A program made the position numbers and the translations under genes. From NCBI GenBank assembly GCA_039029315.1, contig JBCCGK010000010.1, forward strand, positions 62,001-126,000: a stretch of DNA of 64,000 bases, written 5' to 3'. Below, piece by piece: positions 28,372-37,209 of this stretch. The notes beneath the pieces were generated by a model. That model did not search any database, had not been told where the DNA came from, and saw only the letters and a list, made by a program, of their open reading frames with translations. How positions within the stretch are numbered: the first letter of the stretch is position 1; each line of letters begins with the position of its first letter. Source of the stretch: JBCCCJ01 sp039029315 (GTDB taxonomy: Bacteria; Bacteroidota; Bacteroidia; J057).

Positions 28372-29217
28372 ATGATTCGCCCTTCAGACATACCACATTT
28401 ACTCCAGTTATTGGATGATAACTCTTCCATTGTCCAGACACAGATCCGTGAAGCTTTTCAGTCATTTGGGGAAGAATTGGAACAGGAAATTTTCCCCTAC
28501 ATCCTCCCTCTTTCTCCCAAGCAACGGAGTTTGTTGGAGGATCTTTGCACACAGATTCGCAAACAAGAATTTCACGCCCACTGGCTTGATTGGCTAGAGA
28601 TACAAGACGAGCGTCAGGCTCTTGAATCTGGACTGAGTTGGCTTTCTTATCACAACAAGGAATTTGGTGCACCAGCTCTTTCTCCCAGCCTGGATCAGTT
28701 GGCAGAAGAATTCAAAGATCGATATCCGATACAGACAATCCCCCGTCTGATGAACTTTCTCTTTGTGGAAAAAGGATTCTCTGCTCCCAGGGACGAATAT
28801 TATCATCCGGATAATAGCAATCTGATTCATGTGCTCCTCAATCGGGAAGGCCTGCAAATCAGTCTGGCATCCCTGGCGATTCTACTTGGGCAGCGCCTTG
28901 GCCTGGAACTATATGGCTTCAATATGCCTGGCCATTTTATGATTGTCTCGGCGGGGGATCGAGGTCCCCGGATCTATGATCCTTTCAACAAGGGCAAAGC
29001 ACTTCCGACTCAAACGATGAGTTTTCTGGATCGATCCCTTCAGCAGCAACATACCTCAATCTCAGAGCTTCGTGCCAAGACTCACGAAATCATTCTGAGG
29101 GTTCTCCATAACCTGATCAATGTATTTACCAGAAAAAAAGAAACTGATGAAGTGGCCTATTATGAAAGCCTGGTCAAACAACTGGCAAGAGAGTTAAAAA
29201 CCAGAGAGCGAAAGTAA
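28372..29217 (+). CDS. SirB1-like transglutaminase-fold protein
   Basis: A 281-residue protein of the SirB1/transglutaminase-core-2 family (PF13369-like). It has the family's YHPDNSNLIHVLLNREGLQISLASLAILLGQRLGL segment and the His-containing NMPGHFMIV. The usual catalytic Cys of transglutaminases is not evident. The start at 28372 (MIRPSDIPHL) is used because a start at 28267 would lie inside tRNA-His and its terminator. The function of the family is not established. It is convergent with deoC, 14 bp apart. Confidence 0.85.
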   Translation: MIRPSDIPHLLQLLDDNSSIVQTQIREAFQSFGEELEQEIFPYILPLSPKQRSLLEDLCTQIRKQEFHAHWLDWLEIQDERQALESGLSWLSYHNKEFGAPALSPSLDQLAEEFKDRYPIQTIPRLMNFLFVEKGFSAPRDEYYHPDNSNLIHVLLNREGLQISLASLAILLGQRLGLELYGFNMPGHFMIVSAGDRGPRIYDPFNKGKALPTQTMSFLDRSLQQQHTSISELRAKTHEIILRVLHNLINVFTRKKETDEVAYYESLVKQLARELKTRERK

Positions 29218-29231
29218 ACGTCCCATTGCGA

Positions 29232-29984
29232 TTAATATCCTTCAGTCTGAGTCCCGTCAGTGGCAGGCAGCGGATTTTCTCCACCAAATCGTTTGAAGGC
29301 TTCGGTAAGAATCCCTACTGTCGCAGATGCTCCAATCCGTGTAACGCCAAGATTCCTCACCCGAAGAGCGTCATCCAGCGTTCTGACAGCTCCAGCCGCT
29401 TTTACCTGAACATGTGGTGCGCTGTGCTTTCGCATCAAGATAAGATCATGATCTGTTGCTCCCTTATATCCATAGGCTCCATTGGCTCCTTTTACCATCC
29501 CATATCCAGTTGAGGTTTTCACAAAATCAACCTGAAGCTCACTGCAAATCTCACAAAGGCGAATCTTAACATGATCCTCGGGCAAAAAATCATTTTCGAA
29601 GATTACCTTTAAAATGGCTCCATTGTTATGTGTTGCTGTCAATATTGCCTGTATTTCCTGCTGGACATATGCCCAATCCTCCCCCAACACCCGGCCAATG
29701 TTCACCACCATGTCAATTTCTTCAGCCCCGTTCCGACAGGCTTGCTCCGTCTCTGCTACTTTGATAGAAATGGTGCTATTGCCATGAGGAAAACCGATCA
29801 CCGTCCCAACCTTGACATCAGATTCTCGCAACCATTCCACGGCCTCTCTGACCGAATATGGCTTGATACAGACCGATGCAACTTGATATTGTTTAGCAAT
29901 CTCACAGCCTTCCTTCATCTGTCGATCTGTCATTGTTGGGTGCAGCAATGAATGATCGATCATTTTGGCAATTTCTGAAGTCAT
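29232..29984 (-). CDS. deoC: Deoxyribose-phosphate aldolase
   Basis: A 250-residue class I aldolase that splits 2-deoxyribose-5-phosphate into acetaldehyde and glyceraldehyde-3-phosphate in nucleoside catabolism. It has IDHSLLHPTMT at the N-terminus, GFPHGNSTISIKVAE, and the Schiff-base lysine in DFVKTSTGYG. The length is normal for the family. It is the last gene of a minus-strand cluster and 68 bp after a nucleoside hydrolase, which is consistent with salvage of nucleosides. Confidence 0.96.
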   Translation of the reverse strand: MTSEIAKMIDHSLLHPTMTDRQMKEGCEIAKQYQVASVCIKPYSVREAVEWLRESDVKVGTVIGFPHGNSTISIKVAETEQACRNGAEEIDMVVNIGRVLGEDWAYVQQEIQAILTATHNNGAILKVIFENDFLPEDHVKIRLCEICSELQVDFVKTSTGYGMVKGANGAYGYKGATDHDLILMRKHSAPHVQVKAAGAVRTLDDALRVRNLGVTRIGASATVGILTEAFKRFGGENPLPATDGTQTEGY

Positions 29985-30052
29985 AATTGATGAGGTTAAA
30001 TGTCAGTTATGGAGTACGAAAGGAATTAGGGGCGAAACAGACAGGAATTTAA

Positions 30053-31099
30053 TTAATCTGATCCAATCATAACGAAATTGTCCATCCGATCATAAAAATC
30101 TTCCATAATTTTGTCCCGATCAAAGTCCTCCCACAACAGGATCATACGTCTGTTCGTAGGCTGATCTATCCAGGTATTGTCTGACAATCTTGGGGCAGGA
30201 ATCTTTCGAGCAGAAGCCCAGAGAGGATTTTTGACAATTGCCACAGCTGCCATGTCAAACAATGCTCTCGATGGAGGATCTCCATGCAAATCTATGTGCT
30301 CAAACAAATTGATGGAATAATCCCCAAAGCAACTAACCTCCTTTCCATGTCTTCCTGTTACCGGAGGAGAGATTTTCGGTCCTTTGCCAGTCATCAAGCG
30401 TTGGATTTCGTCTGGAGTAGCTCTTACTGCGTCAGTGCCAGAGGGTTTGCCATATCGAACGGTAACAATTTCAAATGGAACATCCGTCTGAAGAAGGAAA
30501 CTCATGGCAGCAGTGTCATTGTTCTGATTGTACTCTCCTGGTTCTGGATAATTCGAGCCAAGCCAGACTACTCGCACATTTTCAGCAATGTGTGGGGCTT
30601 TTTTCAGAGCCAGGGCAATATTCGTCAACTTTCCGATCGGCAAGAGAATCAAGGGCTGATCTCGCTCTTTCTCAGCCTGTCTGATAATAAAGTCGACTGC
30701 CTCGGCCCCATCAAAATCAGGAGTAGACAGATGAGGCTCAATTTCATCAAAAGCTTTATCAGCGCCTTTTTTTAAGGGAATGGATTCAAGCGCCTGGCAC
30801 AATTCCATGACGCGTTTTGCTTCCATCAGCTGTTCATCAATTGTGCCCCCATTATAGGTGCGATTCACTGTGATCCCTTCCACATCAAAGACATCTCCAT
30901 TGAACAACAAATAAGCGATGGCGTGTTGATCATCCAATTCATTATTGGCATCGGTATCCAAAATTACTGGAAGCTTGGCCATCGTCTGTGGATGCTTTTC
31001 GATGTGGGAAGGCGATTTTGTGTCTGTAGAGTTCTGGCTGCAATGCACCAGACTCAGCACACACAATCCGGAGAGGAGAAAGATGGTAATTCGTTGCAT
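30053..31099 (-). CDS. Nucleoside hydrolase, lipoprotein form
   Basis: A 348-residue inosine/uridine-preferring nucleoside hydrolase-like protein. It has the Ca-binding DTDANNELDDQHAI motif (D-x-D-x5-DD) after a lipoprotein signal MQRITIFLLSGLCVLSLVHC, so it is anchored in the envelope. It hydrolyses the N-glycosidic bond of ribonucleosides to base plus ribose. The catalytic-site DMAAVAI segment is present. A start 5 codons upstream (31114) is possible but less signal-like. Its downstream neighbour deoC handles deoxyribose phosphate. Confidence 0.9.
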   Translation of the reverse strand: MQRITIFLLSGLCVLSLVHCSQNSTDTKSPSHIEKHPQTMAKLPVILDTDANNELDDQHAIAYLLFNGDVFDVEGITVNRTYNGGTIDEQLMEAKRVMELCQALESIPLKKGADKAFDEIEPHLSTPDFDGAEAVDFIIRQAEKERDQPLILLPIGKLTNIALALKKAPHIAENVRVVWLGSNYPEPGEYNQNNDTAAMSFLLQTDVPFEIVTVRYGKPSGTDAVRATPDEIQRLMTGKGPKISPPVTGRHGKEVSCFGDYSINLFEHIDLHGDPPSRALFDMAAVAIVKNPLWASARKIPAPRLSDNTWIDQPTNRRMILLWEDFDRDKIMEDFYDRMDNFVMIGSD

Positions 31100-31129
31100 A
31101 ACTATTGAGTGCATGTAAGTGGGAGAATT

Positions 31130-32284
31130 CTAGTGGGATAATTCGCGAACCAGACGCTGAATCATTTCGACGCCAAGGTTAAGTTGATGGATCTCGATGA
31201 ATTCATTGGCTCGATGGGCTTGTGCAATTGAGCCAGGTCCACAGATGACAGACTGAAAGCCCTCATCAGAAAACTGCCCCGCCTCTGAGGCATAGGAAAC
31301 AGCGTTAAGCTGTCGGTTCTGGGACAGATTTTTGATAAACTCTACTACGGGCAAATGATCAGGCGTATCCAGTGCCGGCACGAAGGGATGAACTTCTTCG
31401 GTCACAATTCTAAATTCTGGATAGCGCTCTTTCACTATATGTTCCCGCTCCCGGCAAAAGGCTTCAAACTCCTGGTAAATTTCTTGTGCATTGTCCTTGG
31501 GGATTAGCCGAACATCCCAGCTAAAGGAACAATGATCAGCGATAACATTCGGCGCAATGCCCCCTTCTATCATCCCAATATGCAAGGAGGTATGATTGGG
31601 AGAGAAACGATCATCCAGCCTTCCGGCTTCAATCAGACGATCCATTTTGTTCTCTAACCAAAGGACCAGGCGACAGGCCTCATGAATGGCACTTACCTCT
31701 CCTTTGATCCGGCTGCTATGGCCAGCAGAACCATTGACGGTGGTTTTGTAGATACAAATCCCTTTTTGTCCTACAATCGGTTCCATCAAGCTTGGTTCGC
31801 CAATAATAGCATATGCTGGCTCTTCTTCGTAGTGGTCATGAATCGCTTTGGCTAATTCGGGACCTGCCAGACAGCCGATTTCTTCATCATAAGAAAAGGC
31901 AAAATAAATAGGTTTTTTCAACTCGGCTTTCACCATCTCAGGGACAACTGCCAGACAGCATGCCACAAAGCCCTTCATATCACAGGATCCTCGACCATAC
32001 AATTTCCCTTCCTTTTCTGTCAAGACAAAAGGATCTGTATCCCAGGGCTGCCCTTCTACGGGTACAACATCTGTATGCCCGGACAGGATAACTCCCCCTG
32101 ATACAGCTGGACCGATTCGGCAATGTAAGGAGGCTTTTTTTTCTGCTACATTTTCTACCAAATGAGATTCGACCCCATATTGATCCAAATAGGTCTGAAT
32201 GTAGGCGATGATGTCCAGGTTGCTCTGTCCTCCCAAAACCGGAAATGAAACGAGATTTGTCAAAATGTTTTGTGCAGAAGTCAT
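31130..32284 (-). CDS. ArgE/DapE-type M20 deacylase (acetylornithine deacetylase-like)
   Basis: A 384-residue cytoplasmic zinc amidohydrolase of family M20. Metal and catalytic motifs are SGHTDVVPVEGQPWDTDPF (His, Asp), GRGSCDMKGF, and the general-base Glu in YDEEIGC. The closest family by pattern is ArgE, which removes acetyl from N-acetylornithine, but N-acyl amino acid or peptide deacylation is equally possible. It lies 40 bp downstream of a YfcC-type transporter, so it probably acts on what the transporter brings in. Confidence 0.88.
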   Translation of the reverse strand: MTSAQNILTNLVSFPVLGGQSNLDIIAYIQTYLDQYGVESHLVENVAEKKASLHCRIGPAVSGGVILSGHTDVVPVEGQPWDTDPFVLTEKEGKLYGRGSCDMKGFVACCLAVVPEMVKAELKKPIYFAFSYDEEIGCLAGPELAKAIHDHYEEEPAYAIIGEPSLMEPIVGQKGICIYKTTVNGSAGHSSRIKGEVSAIHEACRLVLWLENKMDRLIEAGRLDDRFSPNHTSLHIGMIEGGIAPNVIADHCSFSWDVRLIPKDNAQEIYQEFEAFCREREHIVKERYPEFRIVTEEVHPFVPALDTPDHLPVVEFIKNLSQNRQLNAVSYASEAGQFSDEGFQSVICGPGSIAQAHRANEFIEIHQLNLGVEMIQRLVRELSH

Positions 32285-32324
32285 AGTAGTTTGGTAATCG
32301 TAAATAATGGCAGATCGGAGCCAA

Positions 32325-33713
32325 TCAAGCTGGCCCCCAATCTATATACACGCTAAATAGCAATGTCAAACAAGCGAGCAGCATAATCATGCCTACTAGC
32401 GGAAAAATAAATCTAAGCCAGCGATCAAATGGTACTCTGCACAGGCTCAACATGGCAATCAATCCTCCAAGGGCCGGATTGAATAAATTTGTCACCCCAT
32501 CACCAATCTGAAAGGCCAAAATGGTTGTTTGGCGGGTGAGTCCAACGATCTCGCCTACAGGAATCATGATCGGCAAGGTCGCCAATGCCTGCCCACTGCC
32601 AGATGGAATCAACATATTCATGACTGATTGGGCGATCGACATGCACACGGCTGAACCATAAGTGGGCAGCACTTCCAACATCTGTGAAAGCTGAAAAGCA
32701 ATGGTATCTCCAATATTCCCCATCTCGAGAATCACCTTGATTGTGGTTGCATAGCCAACCATAAAAGCCCCAGGGGCTACTACCGATATGGAGCTCAGAC
32801 TTACCTCGCTGAAACGATCCAGTGGCATCCAGGCCACGATCCCACTTGCGATGGCAATCATCAGAAAGACAGCCGAGATCTCGTTGATGTACCAATGAAG
32901 GGTAAACACGCCAAAAAGAATCACAAGGATTCCCAGCATAAATACAGCAAGAATAGCCCAATTTTGTCTGCTCATGCTGTAGGAGTCAAGTGGTTGAGAA
33001 AGGGCAAGTCCGTCTGTTTTCAATCCCAAACCAAGACTTCTGGAGGGATCTGATTGAAATTTTTTGAAATATCTCACATTGTACCACGCCAACAAACTCA
33101 AAGCAGAAAAGCACAAAACACTTCGCAGGAGGGCCCCCGAAAACATCGGAAGTTCTGCTATTTTGTGCCCTGTTCCAACTGTATAGGGATTGATTGGAGA
33201 TAAACCAAAGCCTACTGTGATAGCTCCGACTGAGATCCCAGCTGCCAGGATCAAGTCTCCTCCCAAAGCAAGGCTTAAGACTGCCGCAATAGGAACCATC
33301 GCAATGTTGTTCTCATATCCAATCATGATTCCCAAAAAACCAAAGACAAAAGTCATCAAAACCACAATCAGGTATTTCCGCTTGAGTCCCAAATTCTTGA
33401 CCAGAGTTCCTACGGTATTCTCAACAGTTCTGGACTCTTCCAATATGCCAAACATGATTCCACTAGCAAGAACAATAAAGATGATTTCAGAGGCAGTTTT
33501 GAATCCCAGAGGAAATGCTCGAAACATATCCAGTAGACCTACCGGTGTCTGTTCAATGACTTGGTAGGAATTAGGAACCACACGCATTCTCCCCTGAACT
33601 TCTATTCGCTCAAAGCTTCCTGCCGGCAATACATAACTCAATAGGGTCATGAGGACAATGATGACAAACAAAATCACCACTGAATGAGGAATACGTTCGT
33701 ACCAAGCTTTCAT
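32325..33713 (-). CDS. YfcC-family (DcuC-type) transporter
   Basis: A 462-residue integral membrane protein with about 12 helices, of the C4-dicarboxylate anaerobic carrier/YfcC family (PF03606). Marker stretches are MIGYENNIAMVPIAA, GAITVGFGLSPINPYTVG and IPSGSGQALATLPIMIPVGE. The family transports dicarboxylates or amino acids and short peptides; the substrate here is inferred only from the adjacent M20 deacylase. It is flanked by 37- and 40-bp gaps to same-strand neighbours, suggesting cotranscription. Confidence 0.9.
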   Translation of the reverse strand: MKAWYERIPHSVVILFVIIVLMTLLSYVLPAGSFERIEVQGRMRVVPNSYQVIEQTPVGLLDMFRAFPLGFKTASEIIFIVLASGIMFGILEESRTVENTVGTLVKNLGLKRKYLIVVLMTFVFGFLGIMIGYENNIAMVPIAAVLSLALGGDLILAAGISVGAITVGFGLSPINPYTVGTGHKIAELPMFSGALLRSVLCFSALSLLAWYNVRYFKKFQSDPSRSLGLGLKTDGLALSQPLDSYSMSRQNWAILAVFMLGILVILFGVFTLHWYINEISAVFLMIAIASGIVAWMPLDRFSEVSLSSISVVAPGAFMVGYATTIKVILEMGNIGDTIAFQLSQMLEVLPTYGSAVCMSIAQSVMNMLIPSGSGQALATLPIMIPVGEIVGLTRQTTILAFQIGDGVTNLFNPALGGLIAMLSLCRVPFDRWLRFIFPLVGMIMLLACLTLLFSVYIDWGPA

Positions 33714-33750
33714 AAATTGTTCTTATCTCTGCAACCAACTATCAGGTATT

Positions 33751-34527
33751 CTATACATCCAGAATCTTCTGAGCAGCCAAACTCAATCTAGCTTTGGTTT
33801 CGGGAAGAATATAGCGGGTTTGTTCGATTTGTTGGGGTTGGCTGGATTGGCAAAAATAACTGTGAATGGCTCTTCGCCTTTTGCCAGATTTATTGATGGT
33901 TCCTCCATGCCAGGTGTGAGAATTGAATATTACAACCGTCCCTGCTTCGGCATCCAGGTACACTTGATCAGGATGATCTGACCATGGGTCATCCAATACA
34001 TCCTGTGGAAGATATCCTATTCTATGAGATCCAGGCACAATCCTGGTTGCCCCGTTTTCTTTTGAAAAATCATCCAGCAGCCAAATAGAATTGCACACCT
34101 TGTATGCGCCTGCCGGAACAGCTTCATGCCAATCTACATGGAGTTTTTGCAGACCATCTCCAGCTTTGGCATCTCGAAAATTCAGTGCAGAGAGTTTGAA
34201 ATTTTCACCTAACACATGAAAAATTCCAGCCAATAAACGTGCTTCGGTGTAGAACACATCAAACTCTTCGCCCTTGTTCACCAAATCAGCCAGTCGATCC
34301 GCTCCCGCCTCCTTGGGATGTCGGATATGTTTGGAGTCAGCTAACTCACTGCCAGCATTCTCCCCTTCTTGAATAAGAAGGGCATCAATTCTTTGACAAA
34401 TTGCATCTACTTGAGCGTTGGAGAGTATTTTGCCCAAAGATACGTAGCCCAAGGTATCCAAATGGTGTTTCTCCTCTACTGTGAGCAGATCCGGACGAAC
34501 ACCAAGTTGCGTAAGAGTAGGATTCAT
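33751..34527 (-). CDS. Phytanoyl-CoA dioxygenase (PhyH) family protein
   Basis: A 258-residue Fe(II)/2-oxoglutarate dioxygenase of the PhyH family. It has the first metal ligands in LHVDWHE (H-x-D), the late ligand His in SHTWHGG and an Arg-rich 2-oxoglutarate-binding stretch GKRRRAIH. The double-stranded beta-helix pattern is complete. The substrate is not known; PhyH relatives in bacteria act on ectoine, osmolytes and natural products. It is the first gene of the minus-strand run that ends in deoC. Confidence 0.88.
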   Translation of the reverse strand: MNPTLTQLGVRPDLLTVEEKHHLDTLGYVSLGKILSNAQVDAICQRIDALLIQEGENAGSELADSKHIRHPKEAGADRLADLVNKGEEFDVFYTEARLLAGIFHVLGENFKLSALNFRDAKAGDGLQKLHVDWHEAVPAGAYKVCNSIWLLDDFSKENGATRIVPGSHRIGYLPQDVLDDPWSDHPDQVYLDAEAGTVVIFNSHTWHGGTINKSGKRRRAIHSYFCQSSQPQQIEQTRYILPETKARLSLAAQKILDV

Positions 34528-34921
34528 CTATCCCAGATTATTCGTTTCTGGCGAAATCTAAGAAAACCTTCTCGATTTCATATCACGCAAAAAAGAATCT
34601 ATTGATTTTGCTCGATCATTTTTTCCAATTGCATAGAAAAAATACTCTCGAATAGTCCTCGCAACCTATGGTGTCTTTGCCTATTTTAGACAAATGTTCT
34701 CACATATCCAGGCTGCACATCCTGATGAGGTTTCCTCATAGGTTTATCCATTTCTATTTTATAGGCAGAATTGAATTCTTGTTTGCCCCTGAGCCTTCTT
34801 ATATTTGAACATAATAACCCATTCCATGCCTATCAGCTCTTATTGCTCTTCATGGGTATCAAATTGATGATGGAGGATCTATCCTATTCGAACTTAGTGC
34901 CAATTTTTTCGCCGTTTCTTT
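34528..34921. other. Divergent intergenic region with promoter
   Basis: 394 bp between the minus-strand PhyH gene and the plus-strand DUF6702 gene. It contains a TATATTTG -7 box at 34800-34807 and AT-rich sequence. The 84-codon frame at 34771 lacks features of a gene. Confidence 0.45.
34800..34807 (+). promoter_or_regulatory. Bacteroidota -7 promoter box
   Basis: TATATTTG with a TTG at 34779-34781, an 18-bp spacer, upstream of the DUF6702 gene at 34922. It predicts a 5' leader of about 110 nt. Confidence 0.6.
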
Positions 34922-35446
34922 ATGTCCTTGATATCGCTCTGGTTCTGTTTATTCCTTATCATGAATGGGCTTTCCCTCCCGATCGATCCTACTCATGCGA
35001 TCTATATTGGGGTAATCAGTATTGAGCAAGAATCCGGAACTGATGCTGAAATGGCAAGAATGGAAATCAAAGTATTCAGTGATGATCTGGAAGATGCCAT
35101 TGCCAATTTTTCAGGCAAACGCCTTTCCGTAGACACAAAACAGGCATGCGAGTCCACACAAATCGCCTTACAAACCTACTTTTCTCAGCATCTGAACCTT
35201 CGAATTAACGGGCTTGAACACTCAATCAATTGGGATTCTTGTGAGATTGTTGGGGATACGCATCGGATTCATTTGTCATTTCCTGCCATCCCAAAGTGGG
35301 AGCAAATCGAGATTCAGGCCAGTTTTTTCCTGGAATTGTTTCCCACCCAAACCAATATCATTAAGATCGTATACGATGGGAAGAAACGATTTGGAAAGCT
35401 AAGTGGGAATTCCACTACCTTTTCAACCAGTTTTACTTCTGAATAA
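34922..35446 (+). CDS. DUF6702-type envelope protein
   Basis: A 174-residue exported protein with signal peptide (about 1-19). The conserved part begins HAIYIGVISIEQESGTDAEMARMEIKVFSDDLEDAI, matching the DUF6702 pattern of a His-initiated beta strand followed by EI-x-IFTDDLE. Another member is encoded at 46115-46615 in front of the AAA+ operon. The two share the F-[ST]-DDLE-[DE]-A signature but are otherwise diverged. The function is unknown. It is convergent with the M20 gene. Confidence 0.72.
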   Translation: MSLISLWFCLFLIMNGLSLPIDPTHAIYIGVISIEQESGTDAEMARMEIKVFSDDLEDAIANFSGKRLSVDTKQACESTQIALQTYFSQHLNLRINGLEHSINWDSCEIVGDTHRIHLSFPAIPKWEQIEIQASFFLELFPTQTNIIKIVYDGKKRFGKLSGNSTTFSTSFTSE

Positions 35447-35495
35447 TAGGTAGACTGTTGCCAGCGATTTTCATCAGGATTGGCAGAAAATGATC

Positions 35496-36806
35496 CTAGT
35501 TCGATTTCTTTTTCGGCAGCAAATCCAATAAGGCTTGTGTTGTCACCCCTACCCCTGTACTTATCGATTGTTCCATATCTGGATAGTAAAATGGAGAGTG
35601 CAATCCAGGCATAAATCCTTCTTTCATTCTGGCTTCAGGAACTGTTCCCAACCAGTAGAGTGCAGTGGGGACCTTGTGTTCTGTTCGGCTGTATAAGGCA
35701 AAGTCTTCTGCTACCATTTGAGGTTCGCTGCCCACCACATGATCCTCTCCGATGACTTTTTTGGCTGAGTTGGACAAGAGGTCTACTAACTGAGGGTCAT
35801 TGTAGTTGGCAGGAGAATAGGTATTCGGGATGATCACTTCTGGCAATTTGTCTTCGGGTAGTCCTACAGAAATACCAACCCCACGCGCAATCTCTCGGAT
35901 GCGCTTATGAATCAAATCTCTTACTTCTTGCTTAAAGGTTCTAACAGTCAGTTGGAGGCTCACTTCATCCGGGATGATATTATGTCTGGTTCCTCCTTTG
36001 ATGGCCCCAACCGTGATGACGGCATTGTCTGTTGGTTTAAGATTTCGGCTTACAATAGTTTGCAACTCCATCACAATCATACTGGCTGTTACGACCGGAT
36101 CAATAGACATATGAGGAGTGGCCCCATGAGATCCTACTCCGAAGACCCGAATATCGATGCTTTCGGCATTGGCCATGGTGTAGCCTTTACCAAAGCCGAC
36201 CTGGCCGGCAGGAATGGTTGGACTGCAATGCAAGGCAATCCCTTTATCGGGAACACCAAAGGTTTCATACAAACCTGCCTCCAACATCAATTTTGCTCCT
36301 TGCCCAATCTCCTCTGCTGGTTGACCAATAAACATTAAGGTACCCTTCCATTCTTTTTTCAGTTTTGCCATGGCCCGGGCTGTGCCCAACCAAACCGTCA
36401 TATGCATATCGTGTCCGCAAGAATGCATAGCACTGGTCTGAATCCCGTTGTAGTCAATCTCCTCTTTGCTTGCATAGGCCAATTCTGTTTTCTCTACCAT
36501 TGGCAATGCATCCATATCGGTTCTGTACAAGATGGTGGGGCCTTTCCCATTCTTCAGAATTCCAACTACGCCATATCCTCCGAACTCTTCCTCTACCTCA
36601 AATCCTATCGACCTCAACTCACGAGCAAGTGCCTGAGAGGTATTTTTTTCCCGGAGGAAAATCTCTGGATGCTGATGTCTTTCCTGATAGAAATCCATCA
36701 AGTAGGGAAGATCTTCTTCAAGCAGGGATTGTAGCTGACTCGGAGAGTGGGAGGGAATAAAGCCGCATACAAGAAGCAACAGAAGAGGAGTAGTCAGTTT
36801 TTTCAT
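35496..36806 (-). CDS. Secreted M20 amidohydrolase (hippurate hydrolase-like)
   Basis: A 436-residue M20D-type metallo-amidohydrolase. The signal peptide is MKKLTTPLLLLLVCGFIPSHSPSQ. The metal site is formed by MHSCGHDMHMTVWLG and GQPAEEIGQGAK. It probably removes acyl groups from N-acyl amino acids (hippurate or indole-acetyl-amino-acid hydrolase class) in the periplasm. The ATG at 36806 is chosen over 36896 because it starts the signal peptide and lies 17 bp or so after the expected transcription start of a very good promoter. It is monocistronic. Confidence 0.9.
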   Translation of the reverse strand: MKKLTTPLLLLLVCGFIPSHSPSQLQSLLEEDLPYLMDFYQERHQHPEIFLREKNTSQALARELRSIGFEVEEEFGGYGVVGILKNGKGPTILYRTDMDALPMVEKTELAYASKEEIDYNGIQTSAMHSCGHDMHMTVWLGTARAMAKLKKEWKGTLMFIGQPAEEIGQGAKLMLEAGLYETFGVPDKGIALHCSPTIPAGQVGFGKGYTMANAESIDIRVFGVGSHGATPHMSIDPVVTASMIVMELQTIVSRNLKPTDNAVITVGAIKGGTRHNIIPDEVSLQLTVRTFKQEVRDLIHKRIREIARGVGISVGLPEDKLPEVIIPNTYSPANYNDPQLVDLLSNSAKKVIGEDHVVGSEPQMVAEDFALYSRTEHKVPTALYWLGTVPEARMKEGFMPGLHSPFYYPDMEQSISTGVGVTTQALLDLLPKKKSN

Positions 36807-36829
36807 AAGAAGAGAATTGGAACAAAGCC

Positions 36830-36859
36830 CAAATCTAGCCAAAGGTGCGAATTTTCCAA
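36830..36859 (-). promoter_or_regulatory. Full Bacteroidota promoter for the M20 gene
   Basis: Minus-strand TTG (36857-36859), a 19-bp spacer, and TAGATTTG (36830-36837). Both elements and the spacing fit the TTG-N19-21-TAnnTTTG consensus. This is the best promoter match in the window. Confidence 0.75.
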
Positions 36860-36912
36860 CTTTTTCTGCCTTTTTTCGTCTATATATATACAACACTTAA
36901 CGAATTTGTGAT

Positions 36913-37209
36913 ATGAAAAAGACCTGGAAAATCTCCTACAAAGGCAATGAAATCGTCGTCGTCAATACCTGGCAAAATGAACAACTCTTTGTCAATGGGG
37001 AACTCCAGGATGAGCAGAATGGGTATGCTGGCAGGTCCAGGCTGTGGGGCCATATCGAAACCAGAAGTGGGGAAAGAGAATCCATCAAAGTCTCCATCGG
37101 AAGTGGCGGATGGGGAGGGATCATTTGTGTTGTATTTATTGACGATCAACTGGTATTCCGGTCGAACTCAAAACGGTATAAAGAACTCAAACCAATTCGA
37201 CGCAATTGA
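36913..37209 (+). CDS. Small conserved cytoplasmic protein, unknown
   Basis: A 98-residue protein starting MKKTWKISYKGNEIVVVNTW and containing ELQDEQNGYAGRSRLWG and SIGSGGWGGIICVVFIDDQL. It looks like a compact all-beta protein; I recall similar small hypothetical proteins with an ELQDEQ segment in other bacteria. Its stop codon directly abuts the stop of the convergent third AAA+ gene. No function is assigned. Other frames across this DNA are less protein-like. Confidence 0.65.
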   Translation: MKKTWKISYKGNEIVVVNTWQNEQLFVNGELQDEQNGYAGRSRLWGHIETRSGERESIKVSIGSGGWGGIICVVFIDDQLVFRSNSKRYKELKPIRRN

